DNA of 8,451 bases from Candidatus Fonsibacter sp. (GCA_009693745.1 SHWR01000048.1:1-8451), one strand, 5' to 3'. Shown: positions 1 through 7,113, counted from the stretch's first letter. Translations and numbers: made by a program. The notes: a model not told the origin generated them from the sequence alone.

Positions 1-1355
1 GGTAAACCCGCAGTGATAATAGCATAACCACCGATCTTAGTTAATTTTCGAGTTTTAATAATTTTTTTTGAAATTTCCATCATCTGTAACCAGTTTTTTG
101 CATCGCTATTAGTGATGGAGGTAATGCCCCAGAGTAATGACAACTGTCTCGAGATATTAATATGCGGCGAGATTGTTATAATTTTTGCAGAGGGTCTTAT
201 GGCCGAAACTAACTTTGCAGTATTACCAGTGACCGAAAAACCAATGATAGCTTCAACTTTAATATTGTAAGCAATATCTTTGATTGCAAGGGCAATTGCT
301 TTAACGGGATCATTATTAATTTTAGTATTACTTTTAAATGCAGCAATATTTTCCTTTTTATATTTTTCAGTTGAAACAATAGTTTTCTTCATGGCTTGCA
401 CAGCTTGTAGGGGATATTTTCCAACAGCTGTTTCAGCAGATAACATCACCACATCCGTACCTTGAAATATTGCAGTTCCAACATCATTAATTTCAGCTCG
501 TGTGGGTTTATTATTTTCAATCATGCTCTCAAGCATCTGTGTTGCAATGATTACAGGTTTGCCAAGTTCAGAACATTTTTTAACAATGTCTAATTGAACG
601 TGCGGAACTTCATTAGCACCTATTTCAACGGCCAGATCTCCTCGTGCAACCATAATCGCATCAGAAGTATTGATGATATCTTTAATATTTTTAATAGCAC
701 TTTTGTTTTCAATTTTTGCAATAATGCCAATATCTTTTGGAACAATTTTTCGAGTTTCTTTAATAATTTTTGAATTCTTTACGTAAGAAAGAGCAATCCA
801 ATTGCAATTAAGTTTTTTTGCAATTTGAATGTCACTTTTATCCTTTTTGGTAAGATTATCAAAATCAATTTCTAGTCCTGGAATATGAATACTTTTAAAG
901 TTTTTAATAACGCAATCATTTTGACAAAGAGTTTGAATAGAGTTTTTTGCAAGTTTAGTTATTTTAAATATAAATTTTCCATCATCGATTAGAATTTTAT
1001 TGCTTTTTTTTATTTTTTTAAAAATCTCGGGGTAAGGAAGATAGACTCTGTTTTGACTGCCTATTTTTTTATTTAAATCGAAATTAAAAGTATCTCCTTT
1101 TTTTAAGGAAACTTGATTGCCAAAAATTTTACCAATTCTAAGCTTAATTCCTTGCAGATCTGCAACAATAGCAATGTGTTTTGCATTTGCCTTTTCGCAT
1201 TCTCTAATAATTTTTACAACTTTTTCAATACCAGTTAAATTATGACTAAAATTAATTCTAAATCCATCCACACCAGAACGAATTAAATTATTAATAATAT
1301 TTTTCTTAAATATTGCAGGACCTAAGGTTGCTAGAATTTTTGCTTTTTTATCCAT
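1..1355 (-). CDS. pyk: Pyruvate kinase, 3' end cut by window edge
   Basis: Cytoplasmic glycolytic enzyme that transfers phosphate from phosphoenolpyruvate to ADP, giving pyruvate and ATP. The frame is open from an ATG at 1355 to the window start: 451 codons, of a family usually about 470-480 residues, so only the last few tens are missing. Seen directly: the N-terminal R-x-N-F-S-H motif (R33, N35, S37, H38), a B domain (about residues 70-170), the active-site stretch IAKIENKSAI with catalytic K214 and E216, the metal-site region MVARGDLAVEIG (D240), ATQMLESM (T272), and a C-terminal domain ending in ITAGLP at the edge. One oddity: the usual DLQGPK reads DLQGIK (I70). The ATG chosen is directly followed by the typical N-terminal start of the family (AKILATLGP), and no longer start is needed. 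Transcribed divergently from the small membrane peptide gene. Identification is firm. Confidence 0.97.
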   Translation of the reverse strand, partial: MDKKAKILATLGPAIFKKNIINNLIRSGVDGFRINFSHNLTGIEKVVKIIRECEKANAKHIAIVADLQGIKLRIGKIFGNQVSLKKGDTFNFDLNKKIGSQNRVYLPYPEIFKKIKKSNKILIDDGKFIFKITKLAKNSIQTLCQNDCVIKNFKSIHIPGLEIDFDNLTKKDKSDIQIAKKLNCNWIALSYVKNSKIIKETRKIVPKDIGIIAKIENKSAIKNIKDIINTSDAIMVARGDLAVEIGANEVPHVQLDIVKKCSELGKPVIIATQMLESMIENNKPTRAEINDVGTAIFQGTDVVMLSAETAVGKYPLQAVQAMKKTIVSTEKYKKENIAAFKSNTKINNDPVKAIALAIKDIAYNIKVEAIIGFSVTGNTAKLVSAIRPSAKIITISPHINISRQLSLLWGITSITNSDAKNWLQMMEISKKIIKTRKLTKIGGYAIITAGL

Positions 1356-1366
1356 TAATTAATCTT

Positions 1367-1396
1367 AATATAAAGATGCATTTTGGCAAATGTAAG
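1367..1396 (-). promoter_or_regulatory. Putative sigma70 promoter for pyruvate kinase
   Basis: Read on the minus strand, CTTACA (1396-1391, 4 of 6 matches to the -35 consensus) lies 18 bases before TATATT (1372-1367, 5 of 6 matches to -10). The start codon is at 1355, so the 5' leader would be very short. Matches like this are easy to find in AT-rich DNA, so this is only a candidate. Confidence 0.4.
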
Positions 1397-1412
1397 CCCT
1401 TTATGATATATT
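1383..1412 (+). promoter_or_regulatory. Putative sigma70 promoter for the small peptide/thioredoxin unit
   Basis: TTGGCA (1383-1388, 5 of 6 to the -35 consensus) and TATATT (1407-1412, 5 of 6 to -10) are separated by 18 bases. Transcription would start near 1419, just before the 30-codon gene at 1436. This promoter overlaps the divergent one reading towards pyruvate kinase, so the two could compete for polymerase. Assignment is from base matches only. Confidence 0.45.
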
Positions 1413-1435
1413 AGTTTTTTTAATAGGTATTCACT

Positions 1436-1528
1436 ATGAACTTAACCCAACCAGAGCTCATTCAGCTTGTATTATTAATAGTTGTTTTGTTTATTATTAT
1501 TTGGAATTTTCTAAAGGGCAGATTTTAA
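1436..1528 (+). CDS. Small single-helix membrane peptide, 30 residues
   Basis: An ATG-TAA frame of 30 codons too short for most gene finders. The peptide has a polar N-terminus with an acidic residue (MNLTQPEL), one strongly hydrophobic stretch at about residues 9-24 (rich in L, V, I, ending in a Trp), and a short basic tail, KGRF. This is the layout of a single-pass inner-membrane peptide with the C-terminus inside. Support for translation: AGG at 1425-1427 sits 8 bases before the ATG, a better ribosome site than most genes here have, and a plausible promoter lies just upstream. It precedes the secreted thioredoxin-like gene by 41 bases on the same strand and is probably co-transcribed. I do not recognise the family; function unknown. 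Confidence 0.55.
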   Translation: MNLTQPELIQLVLLIVVLFIIIWNFLKGRF

Positions 1529-1569
1529 AATTCTTTGATTTTAAAAGAAATTAAATTAAGTTAGTTTTA

Positions 1570-1947
1570 ATGAAAATTTTTATCAAGATAATCTTAAGTT
1601 TATTTCTATTCCAATCAGTATTATTTGCAGCCGGCAAACCTTATTCACAAACTGAATTTGATAAATTAATTAAAGAGGGAAAGCCAGTAGTACTGCATGT
1701 TCATGCGAAATGGTGCTCAACATGTGCAACGCAAGATCCTATTTTAAATTCCCTAATGAAGGCAACAGAGTTTAAGAATTTTACATTCTATAATGTAGAT
1801 TATGATACCAGCAAAGATCTTCTGAAAACTTTAAAAGTTTCAAGGCAAAGTACAATTATCGTATTTAAGCAAGGCAAAGAACAGGGGCGATCTTTAGGCG
1901 ATAACAAGGAAAGTTCAATTAAGGAATTATTAAAAAAAGGTTCTTAA
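1570..1947 (+). CDS. Secreted thioredoxin-like protein
   Basis: Predicted periplasmic thioredoxin-fold protein of 125 residues. The first 20 or so residues form a signal peptide: basic start (MKIFIK), hydrophobic core, and a likely cleavage after LFA or LFAA. The mature part has the thioredoxin active-site motif W-C-S-T-C (C49 and C52), followed by the expected helix, a central strand (FTFYNVDYD) and the C-terminal strands and helix. The loop that normally holds the cis-proline next to the active site reads SRQST, so Ser94 stands where proline is expected. The likely job is thiol-disulfide exchange outside the cytoplasm; the partner is unknown. It follows the small membrane peptide and precedes the broken ATP-grasp gene on the same strand. 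The ATG at 1570 is fixed by the signal peptide. Confidence 0.88.
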   Translation: MKIFIKIILSLFLFQSVLFAAGKPYSQTEFDKLIKEGKPVVLHVHAKWCSTCATQDPILNSLMKATEFKNFTFYNVDYDTSKDLLKTLKVSRQSTIIVFKQGKEQGRSLGDNKESSIKELLKKGS

Positions 1948-1949
1948 TA

Positions 1950-1984
1950 AACTTTAAATTAAATAACTATAACCTTTTAAAGTT
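1950..1984 (+). repeat. 9-bp inverted repeat after the thioredoxin-like gene
   Basis: AACTTTAAA at 1950-1958 is perfectly complementary to TTTAAAGTT at 1976-1984, with a 17-base loop. It fills the spacer between the thioredoxin-like stop codon and the ATG at 1990. With one G-C pair and no following T tract it would be a weak terminator at best; an mRNA end-stabilising hairpin or chance are alternatives. Confidence 0.3.
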
Positions 1985-1989
1985 AACTG

Positions 1990-2909
1990 ATGAAAGCTTA
2001 CATCATTCATGAAAATGATGAGTGGACTTTACCACTCAAAGAACAATTGCAAAAACTATCCATACCCTTTGAAGATTGGCATATGGCAAAAGTTAATTTA
2101 AATACTGCATCTATCCCCCTGTTGGAGTTTTTTATAATCGTATGAGTGCTTCTTCCCATTCAAGAGGCCATCGCTTTGCTCCCGAATATACGGCTGTAAT
2201 TTTAAATTGGTTATCAGCTCACAATAGAAGAATTATCAACGGTGAAAATGCTTTAGCTTTAGAAATTAGTAAATCTCTTCAATATAAAAAATTAAATGAG
2301 CATAATATTAAAACTCCAAAATCTATTTTTTGTTCAGGAAAAGAAAGTATTTTATCTGCGGCAGATCATTTTACTAAATCTTTCATTATTAAACATAATA
2401 GGGCAGGACGTGGACTTGGAGTTAAGTTATTTCAAAATAAAGCTGAATTAGAAAAGTATGTAACCGGCAATCAGTTCGAAGATTCCATTGATGGTATTAC
2501 TATTTTACAAGAATTTATTGAGGCGGATCCAAAAGTAGTCACTCGTATTGAGTTTATTAATTCCAAATTTTTTTACGCCGTGCAAGTAGATGCAAGTGAT
2601 AGCTTTGAATTATGTCCAGCTGATGCCTGTAATATTGAAGAGCAATTCTGTCCAACCAATCCTGATGGCAATAAATTTATGATTGTAAAAAATTATCAAA
2701 ATCCTCTTATTGAAAATTATGAAAAATTTTTAAAGGCTAATAATATTGAGATTGCAGGGATTGAATATATGCTTGATAAAAATGGCATGATGTACACTTA
2801 CGATGTAAATACTAATACAAATTATAATTCTATTGCAGAAAAGAAAGCCGGACAAACCGGAATGCTCAAAATAGCAGAGTTTATAAAAGCAGAACTTGCA
2901 AAATTATAA
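1990..2909 (+). pseudogene. RimK-like ATP-grasp gene, full extent, with one frameshift
   Basis: The gene appears to start at ATG 1990 (MKAYIIHENDEW) and to end at 2909, but the reading frame changes within a run of five C at 2115-2119. Adding one C gives a continuous 306-residue protein that reads through SIPPVGVFYNRMSAS into the long downstream frame. Without it, the first frame stops at 2143-2145 after 51 codons. Both halves look like one protein: the first 42 residues resemble the short N-terminal domain of RimK-like ligases, and the joined segment VFYNRMS followed by GHRF continues smoothly. The stop TGA overlaps the ATG at 2142 as ATGA, so re-initiation could still produce the C-terminal part. 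This is either a real recent mutation or a homopolymer sequencing error; the sequence alone cannot decide. Confidence 0.75.
2142..2909 (+). CDS. ATP-grasp ligase domain protein (downstream open frame of the frameshifted gene)
   Basis: Open frame of 255 residues covering the ATP-grasp core. Enzymes of this fold join a carboxylate to an amine or thiol through an acyl-phosphate using ATP; RimK-type members add glutamate-like residues to proteins or cofactors. Visible features: an ATP-binding strand and glycine-rich loop, IIKHNRAGRGLG (about residues 82-93); the hinge/adenine-contact stretch ILQEFIEADP (121-130); TRIEF (134-138) with the usual R-x-E pattern; and the metal-binding end DVNTNTNYN (221-229), where Asp and Asn should hold Mg. 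The substrate cannot be told from the sequence. The ATG at 2142 is probably an internal methionine rather than the native start, because the same frame continues upstream as VGVFYNR. It converges with the ABC ATPase gene at its 3' end. Confidence 0.8.
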   Translation: MSASSHSRGHRFAPEYTAVILNWLSAHNRRIINGENALALEISKSLQYKKLNEHNIKTPKSIFCSGKESILSAADHFTKSFIIKHNRAGRGLGVKLFQNKAELEKYVTGNQFEDSIDGITILQEFIEADPKVVTRIEFINSKFFYAVQVDASDSFELCPADACNIEEQFCPTNPDGNKFMIVKNYQNPLIENYEKFLKANNIEIAGIEYMLDKNGMMYTYDVNTNTNYNSIAEKKAGQTGMLKIAEFIKAELAKL

Positions 2910-2957
2910 TTTTAGATTTGAAAATTTGTAAATAATTTATATAAAAACAAATTATGG

Positions 2958-4016
2958 CTAAAAAGTTTTAATTTTTTTAGAGTCTAAATAAATTTTAATA
3001 ATCTCATCAGAATTATAAATTTTCCTATTAATCTCATGCGCCGTATCAAGAATTAAAATGTGATCATTTAGATTTATAATATATCGAATAATATTTCCTA
3101 AAAATTCTTTGCTAATTATTTTTGCTTCAAATTCTTGAAATAAAATCTCACTATTTGGTTTTTCTAAGTATAAGTTTTGAGGTCTTAATAAAATTTTGCA
3201 TTCGCTTGAGTTATAACTTAATACATTTTTTATAATTAAACCTTTACTGCTCTTAAAATAGTTCTCATCATTATTCTTGTAAACAGAACCATCAATAATA
3301 TTGGTAGTGCCTAAAAAATTTGCAACAAACAAATTTTTTGGATTATTATAAAGATCAATAGGTTTACCGATTTGTTGTACAATTCCTTTATCAAACACTG
3401 CAATTGTATCTGACATGGAGTTGGCTTCTTCTTGATCGTGAGTTACAAAAATAATTGTAATTCCCAATTTTCGGTGCATCTCCAATAATTCTTTTCTCAT
3501 TTGAATTCTTAGTTTTGCATCTAAATTTGATAGAGGCTCATCAAGCAATAAAACTTTTGGCTTTACTATTAAGGTTCTTGCAAGAGCAACTCGTTGTTGT
3601 TGACCACCAGATAATTGATAAGGATATCTTTCACTCAATCCTGTAAGATCAACTAGTTTTAAAACTTCTTTAACTCTCTCATTTATTTCGCTTCGAGAAA
3701 ATTTTTTTTCCTCAAGACCAAAACTTATATTTTTAAAAACTGACATATGAGGCCATAATGCATAATTCTGAAAAACCATTCCTACATCTCTTTCCCACGG
3801 ATTTAGATTTGATATTTCATTACCTGAAATAAATACTTCACCTGATTTTGATTTTTCAAATCCAGCAATTAATCTAAGCAATGTAGTTTTGCCACACCCT
3901 GAAGGCCCCAAGAAAGTAAAAAAATCTTTTTCTTTAATTTCAATGCTAATGTCTTTTAAGATATGATTGTTACCATAAAAAAGATTTATATTTTTGATTT
4001 CAACAATATTGTTCAT
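2958..4016 (-). CDS. ABC transporter ATPase, PotA/FbpC type
   Basis: Cytoplasmic ATPase subunit that powers the importer encoded just upstream; it is a 352-residue protein of the iron/spermidine/phosphonate import class. All ATPase motifs are intact: Walker A GPSGCGKTT (37-45), Q-loop Q83 in VFQNYALWPH, signature LSGGQQQR (135-142), Walker B VLLLDE (155-160) and the switch histidine H193 in VTHDQEE. Residues from about 235 to the end form the TOBE-type regulatory domain common to this class (for example LLRPQNL), divergent here. The ATG overlaps the permease stop codon as ATGA (4013-4016), so translation is coupled. It is the last gene of the operon and ends 48 bases from the convergent ATP-grasp gene. 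Confidence 0.95.
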   Translation of the reverse strand: MNNIVEIKNINLFYGNNHILKDISIEIKEKDFFTFLGPSGCGKTTLLRLIAGFEKSKSGEVFISGNEISNLNPWERDVGMVFQNYALWPHMSVFKNISFGLEEKKFSRSEINERVKEVLKLVDLTGLSERYPYQLSGGQQQRVALARTLIVKPKVLLLDEPLSNLDAKLRIQMRKELLEMHRKLGITIIFVTHDQEEANSMSDTIAVFDKGIVQQIGKPIDLYNNPKNLFVANFLGTTNIIDGSVYKNNDENYFKSSKGLIIKNVLSYNSSECKILLRPQNLYLEKPNSEILFQEFEAKIISKEFLGNIIRYIINLNDHILILDTAHEINRKIYNSDEIIKIYLDSKKIKTF

Positions 4017-5701
4017 AAATTTATATTAGTCTGGGGTTTTTTTTGTTTAAATTTTTTTTCTATAATAAATTGGGTAGCAAAAGTAGCTAGTGCAACGATT
4101 ATAACACCGATTACTCCAAAACTTGCGCCAGGACCACGACCCGCAGGAGTTTGCATATAAGAGTATATTGCGTAGGCAAGTGGAGCATCAGACTGTTGAG
4201 AGACCAACATTATCGTTGCTGACAATTCAACAGTTGCTGTTGAAAAACTTGTAATAAATCCAGTTAATAACCCTCCCGTCATTAATGGAATTAAAATTTT
4301 TCTAAATATAGTAATTTTTTTTGCTCCTAAGGATTCTGCAGACTCTTCAAGAGATTTGCTAATTTGCATTAATGCAGCACTGCAAGCTCTTAATGCGTAA
4401 GGCAATCTTCGGATTGTGAGAACTATTACAATCATTACCCACCAAAAAGCTAATGATTTGTCACTCCAGGGTAATTGTACCGAATAAAAAGTTTTTAAAT
4501 ATCCAACCCCAAGAACAAGACCCGGAACTGCAACTGAGCTCATAGCAATATAGTCTAAGAGTTGTCTTCCTTTAAATTTAGTTCGAAGAACAATGTAAGA
4601 AATAAGAAATGCTAAGACAATGTCCAAAAAAGCTGCAATCAAACAATAAATTAAAGTATTTTTAATATAAAAACTATTTTGAAATATTGTTTTGTAGTGG
4701 CCAAAAGTGTAGTCATCAGGCAAAGGACTAAAAGACCAAATAGTTCCAAATGATAAAAGAGTTAATGCTATGTGTGGTGATAATACTAAAAATAAAATTA
4801 AAAAAATAACAAAGTAAGCTAACTTTTTTTGATAAGGTAAAAAATCTCTTTTTAATATTCCTCCAGCTCCACCTTTTTGCAACATTGAATAATCTTTTCC
4901 ACCTAAAGAAATTTTAGCAATCCATACTGAAAGAATAGAAACAGCTAATAAAATAACACAAATTACGTAGCCCATAGGATCATTAATTCCAATTGTAGAG
5001 ATACGAAGATAAGCTTGTGGCGCTAACATGTTGTTAACGTTTAATAGAAGAGGAGTACCTAAATCATCAAAAACTTTTAAAAAAACTAAACTTGCTCCAG
5101 CTATATATCCTGGCATGGATAAGGGTAATATAATTCTTCTAAATAATCTTAATCCTCTTGAGCCTAAATTTTGGGCAGATTCTTCCATGCTTCGATCAAT
5201 GTTATTTAAACTTGAAATTAAATTTACAAGAATAAAAGGAAAATAATGAACTGACTCTACAAAAATAACTCCATTTAAACCTTCCATAAATGGGATTTTA
5301 AAACCAAACCAATCATTTAAAATTAGATTTATAGATCCGTTATTTCCGAACAATAATTTCATGGCAATAGCACCCACAAACGGAGGCATAATTAAAGGAA
5401 TAAATCCTAGAACTTGAATTATAACAGAGCCTTTAAAATTAAATCTCGTTGTAAAGTATGCAAGGGGGATTGCAAATATAGAAGACAGCAATACAGACAT
5501 TATTGCTACATAAAAAGAATTATATAATGACTCCCTAAAAAGTTGACTTTTAAAAAAATCATAAAAGTTAGAAACTGTTAAATTTCCTGAGGGATCTAAA
5601 AATGAAACATAAAGAACTTGAATAATCGGTATAATTAAAAAGATAATTAAGAATAAACCAATGATTATAGCTGTTAATCCTAAAAAAAAATTTTTAAACA
5701 A
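4013..5701 (-). CDS. ABC importer permease, fused double-domain (FbpB-like)
   Basis: Inner-membrane channel subunit of 562 residues made of two homologous permease halves in one chain, as in FbpB-type importers. Hydrophobic helices begin at about residue 8 and continue through both halves, with a linker around 265-290. Each half carries the cytoplasmic EAA loop that docks on the ATPase: EESAQNLGSRG near 173-183 and EESAESLGAKK near 452-462, each followed by the ILPL or LIPL pattern. The start is TTG at 5701: an in-frame TAA lies at 5713-5711, there is no ATG between, and the next methionine (residue 68) is beyond the first helix. It sits 41 bases downstream of the binding-protein gene and overlaps the ATPase gene by four bases. 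Two fused halves mean the transporter needs no second permease gene. Confidence 0.95.
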   Translation of the reverse strand: MFKNFFLGLTAIIIGLFLIIFLIIPIIQVLYVSFLDPSGNLTVSNFYDFFKSQLFRESLYNSFYVAIMSVLLSSIFAIPLAYFTTRFNFKGSVIIQVLGFIPLIMPPFVGAIAMKLLFGNNGSINLILNDWFGFKIPFMEGLNGVIFVESVHYFPFILVNLISSLNNIDRSMEESAQNLGSRGLRLFRRIILPLSMPGYIAGASLVFLKVFDDLGTPLLLNVNNMLAPQAYLRISTIGINDPMGYVICVILLAVSILSVWIAKISLGGKDYSMLQKGGAGGILKRDFLPYQKKLAYFVIFLILFLVLSPHIALTLLSFGTIWSFSPLPDDYTFGHYKTIFQNSFYIKNTLIYCLIAAFLDIVLAFLISYIVLRTKFKGRQLLDYIAMSSVAVPGLVLGVGYLKTFYSVQLPWSDKSLAFWWVMIVIVLTIRRLPYALRACSAALMQISKSLEESAESLGAKKITIFRKILIPLMTGGLLTGFITSFSTATVELSATIMLVSQQSDAPLAYAIYSYMQTPAGRGPGASFGVIGVIIVALATFATQFIIEKKFKQKKPQTNINL

Positions 5702-5713
5702 TTTTAATAATTA

Positions 5714-5733
5714 TGAACTTTAGAATAAGTTCA
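5714..5733 (-). promoter_or_regulatory. Intra-operon stem-loop between binding protein and permease genes
   Basis: TGAACTT (5714-5720) and AAGTTCA (5727-5733) form a perfect 7-bp stem with a 6-base loop, inside the 41-base spacer. Hairpins at this point in importer operons are known to protect the upstream mRNA or partly stop transcription, so that more binding protein than permease is made. The T-rich stretch after it on the minus strand lies within the first codons of the permease gene. The role here is inferred. Confidence 0.5.
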
Positions 5734-5742
5734 GTTAATGCT

Positions 5743-7080
5743 TTACAAAAATTTTAATGCTTGTTGAGCTTTTTCTTTTGCTTTTGTGTAATTACTTACA
5801 ATTTGCTTATCCCATTCAGCTTCAACCTCAGCTTGACGAGTACCTGCATATTTTTCATTATCTTTAGCGTCTAATCTGCTTTTTGTAAAAATTACATTAA
5901 AAGCAGGATCATTAGCTTGAGCTTCAGTAATTGGTAATTTTGAAACTAAATCCTTCGCTTCTTTAACTAATGCTTTAGCTTGTGCATTATCTTTTTTAGC
6001 TAAAGCTAGCTCAGCTTTGTTGATTGATGATATCGCTTCTTTCAATTCATTTAAACGATATGTGATCATCGCATCAAAAAGAGCATTAATTACGCTGTAT
6101 CTTTTTTCAGATAAATTCACATCAAAATTCACCGCCTTACCAATTGATTTATCTTTAAAAGGATTTGGAAAATCCTTTGGAGCTTTTGCATAGGTTTCAG
6201 GATTAACTGGTAATCTGCTAATTTTTGGATCTAACAATATAGTTTGTCCTTCAGGAGATAATAAAAATTCCACAAATAATTCAGCATTTTTTTGATTAGG
6301 TGCATTTTTTATTATTGCGATGTTCGCTGGAACTACAGCTGTTATTGTTGGATAAGTAAATTCTACAGGAAAACCTGAAGCTGCTGAGGAGAGGCCAAAA
6401 AAATCAATTACAATACCAATTCCAAAATCACCACTATTTACTCCGTCTGGAACAGCAAAACTTGTAGCAGCAACTGTTTTAAAATTTCCAGCGATAAATT
6501 TCATTGTATTCCAGCCTTTTGAAAAACCTTCACCTTGAAGAATAGCTTCTAGGGTTAAATGAGTAGTGCCAGAGCGTGATGGTGAACTCATACCTACATG
6601 ATTGTAATAAACAGGTTTAATTAAATCTGACCACTCTTTGGGTTTTGGAATTTTATTTGCTGAAAGATATCTAGTATTCCACATGATTCCATAACCGGAC
6701 GCGGCAAATCCAAGATAATATCCATCTTTGTCATGCGTAGGATACGATCCAATTTTTTCTGGTATCCCTTTTACTTTTGGAGTGTACTTAAACAATAATG
6801 AGTCTTTTTTTAGAACCTCGTTAGCATCCGGTGCAGAAACCCAAAATAAATCTGTAGCGTTATTAGATTTAGTTTCTTGAATATATTTAACGCCAGCAGG
6901 TGTGCCTTTTTGCAATATTTCGACTTTTATACTTGGATATTTTTTTTCAAATTCAGTTTTAAATTTTTCAGTTAGATCTTTTGAAAACGAAGTTACTATT
7001 ACAAGATTTCCAGAATTTGCAAAAGCATTAGTTTTAAAACCAAGTAACAATAAAAATAAAATTATAAAAAATTTTTTCAT
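5743..7080 (-). CDS. ABC importer periplasmic substrate-binding protein with C-terminal helical extension
   Basis: First gene of the import operon; a 445-residue secreted protein that captures the substrate and delivers it to the permease. Residues 1-21 are a signal peptide (KK start, hydrophobic core, TNAFA before the likely cut). The body (about 24-340) is a two-lobe binding fold of the class that includes ferric-iron, 2-aminoethylphosphonate and sugar-phosphate binders: LVIVTSFSKDLTEKF, the probable anion-binding turn SSPSRSGTTH (165-174) and the late ELFVEFLLSPEGQ segment (267-279). The position where iron binders have tandem tyrosines seems to be D-F-F (226-228), so iron is doubtful. Relatives are usually around 340 residues; the last 100 here are charged and helix-forming (Ala/Lys/Glu-rich, with an NDPAFN break). 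The true substrate is unknown; an organophosphate or other anion is a guess. Confidence 0.92.
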   Translation of the reverse strand: MKKFFIILFLLLLGFKTNAFANSGNLVIVTSFSKDLTEKFKTEFEKKYPSIKVEILQKGTPAGVKYIQETKSNNATDLFWVSAPDANEVLKKDSLLFKYTPKVKGIPEKIGSYPTHDKDGYYLGFAASGYGIMWNTRYLSANKIPKPKEWSDLIKPVYYNHVGMSSPSRSGTTHLTLEAILQGEGFSKGWNTMKFIAGNFKTVAATSFAVPDGVNSGDFGIGIVIDFFGLSSAASGFPVEFTYPTITAVVPANIAIIKNAPNQKNAELFVEFLLSPEGQTILLDPKISRLPVNPETYAKAPKDFPNPFKDKSIGKAVNFDVNLSEKRYSVINALFDAMITYRLNELKEAISSINKAELALAKKDNAQAKALVKEAKDLVSKLPITEAQANDPAFNVIFTKSRLDAKDNEKYAGTRQAEVEAEWDKQIVSNYTKAKEKAQQALKFL

Positions 7081-7107
7081 TTAATTATTTAAGATTAATA
7101 ATACTTT

Positions 7108-7113
7108 ATTATA
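7108..7113 (-). promoter_or_regulatory. Putative -10 box of the ABC import operon
   Basis: A perfect TATAAT reads on the minus strand at 7113-7108, placing a start of transcription near 7101 and a leader of about 20 bases before the ATG at 7080. No good -35 hexamer is seen at the right distance (the region reads TATATG). No Shine-Dalgarno sequence precedes the ATG. Confidence 0.45.

Noticed and set aside
280..465. 61-codon plus-strand frame with a hydrophobic start
   Set aside because: It lies wholly inside the pyruvate kinase gene on the other strand, whose protein is clearly conserved; it is a shadow frame.
1521..1546. Direct repeat GATTTTAAAA (1521-1530 and 1537-1546)
   Set aside because: Only 10 bases, A/T-only apart from one G, and partly inside the small peptide stop region; expected by chance in this composition.
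2923..2953. Inverted repeat AATTTGT/ACAAATT between the convergent ATP-grasp and ATPase genes, as a terminator
   Set aside because: Seven mostly A-T pairs with a 17-base loop and no clear T tract; too weak to call.
3963..4160. 65-codon plus-strand frame over the ATPase/permease junction
   Set aside because: Antisense to two confirmed importer genes, with no recognisable protein features.
5028..5246. 72-codon plus-strand frame
   Set aside because: Antisense shadow inside the permease gene, opposite its first EAA loop.
6902..7084. 60-codon plus-strand frame
   Set aside because: Antisense to the 5' end of the substrate-binding protein gene; no independent support.
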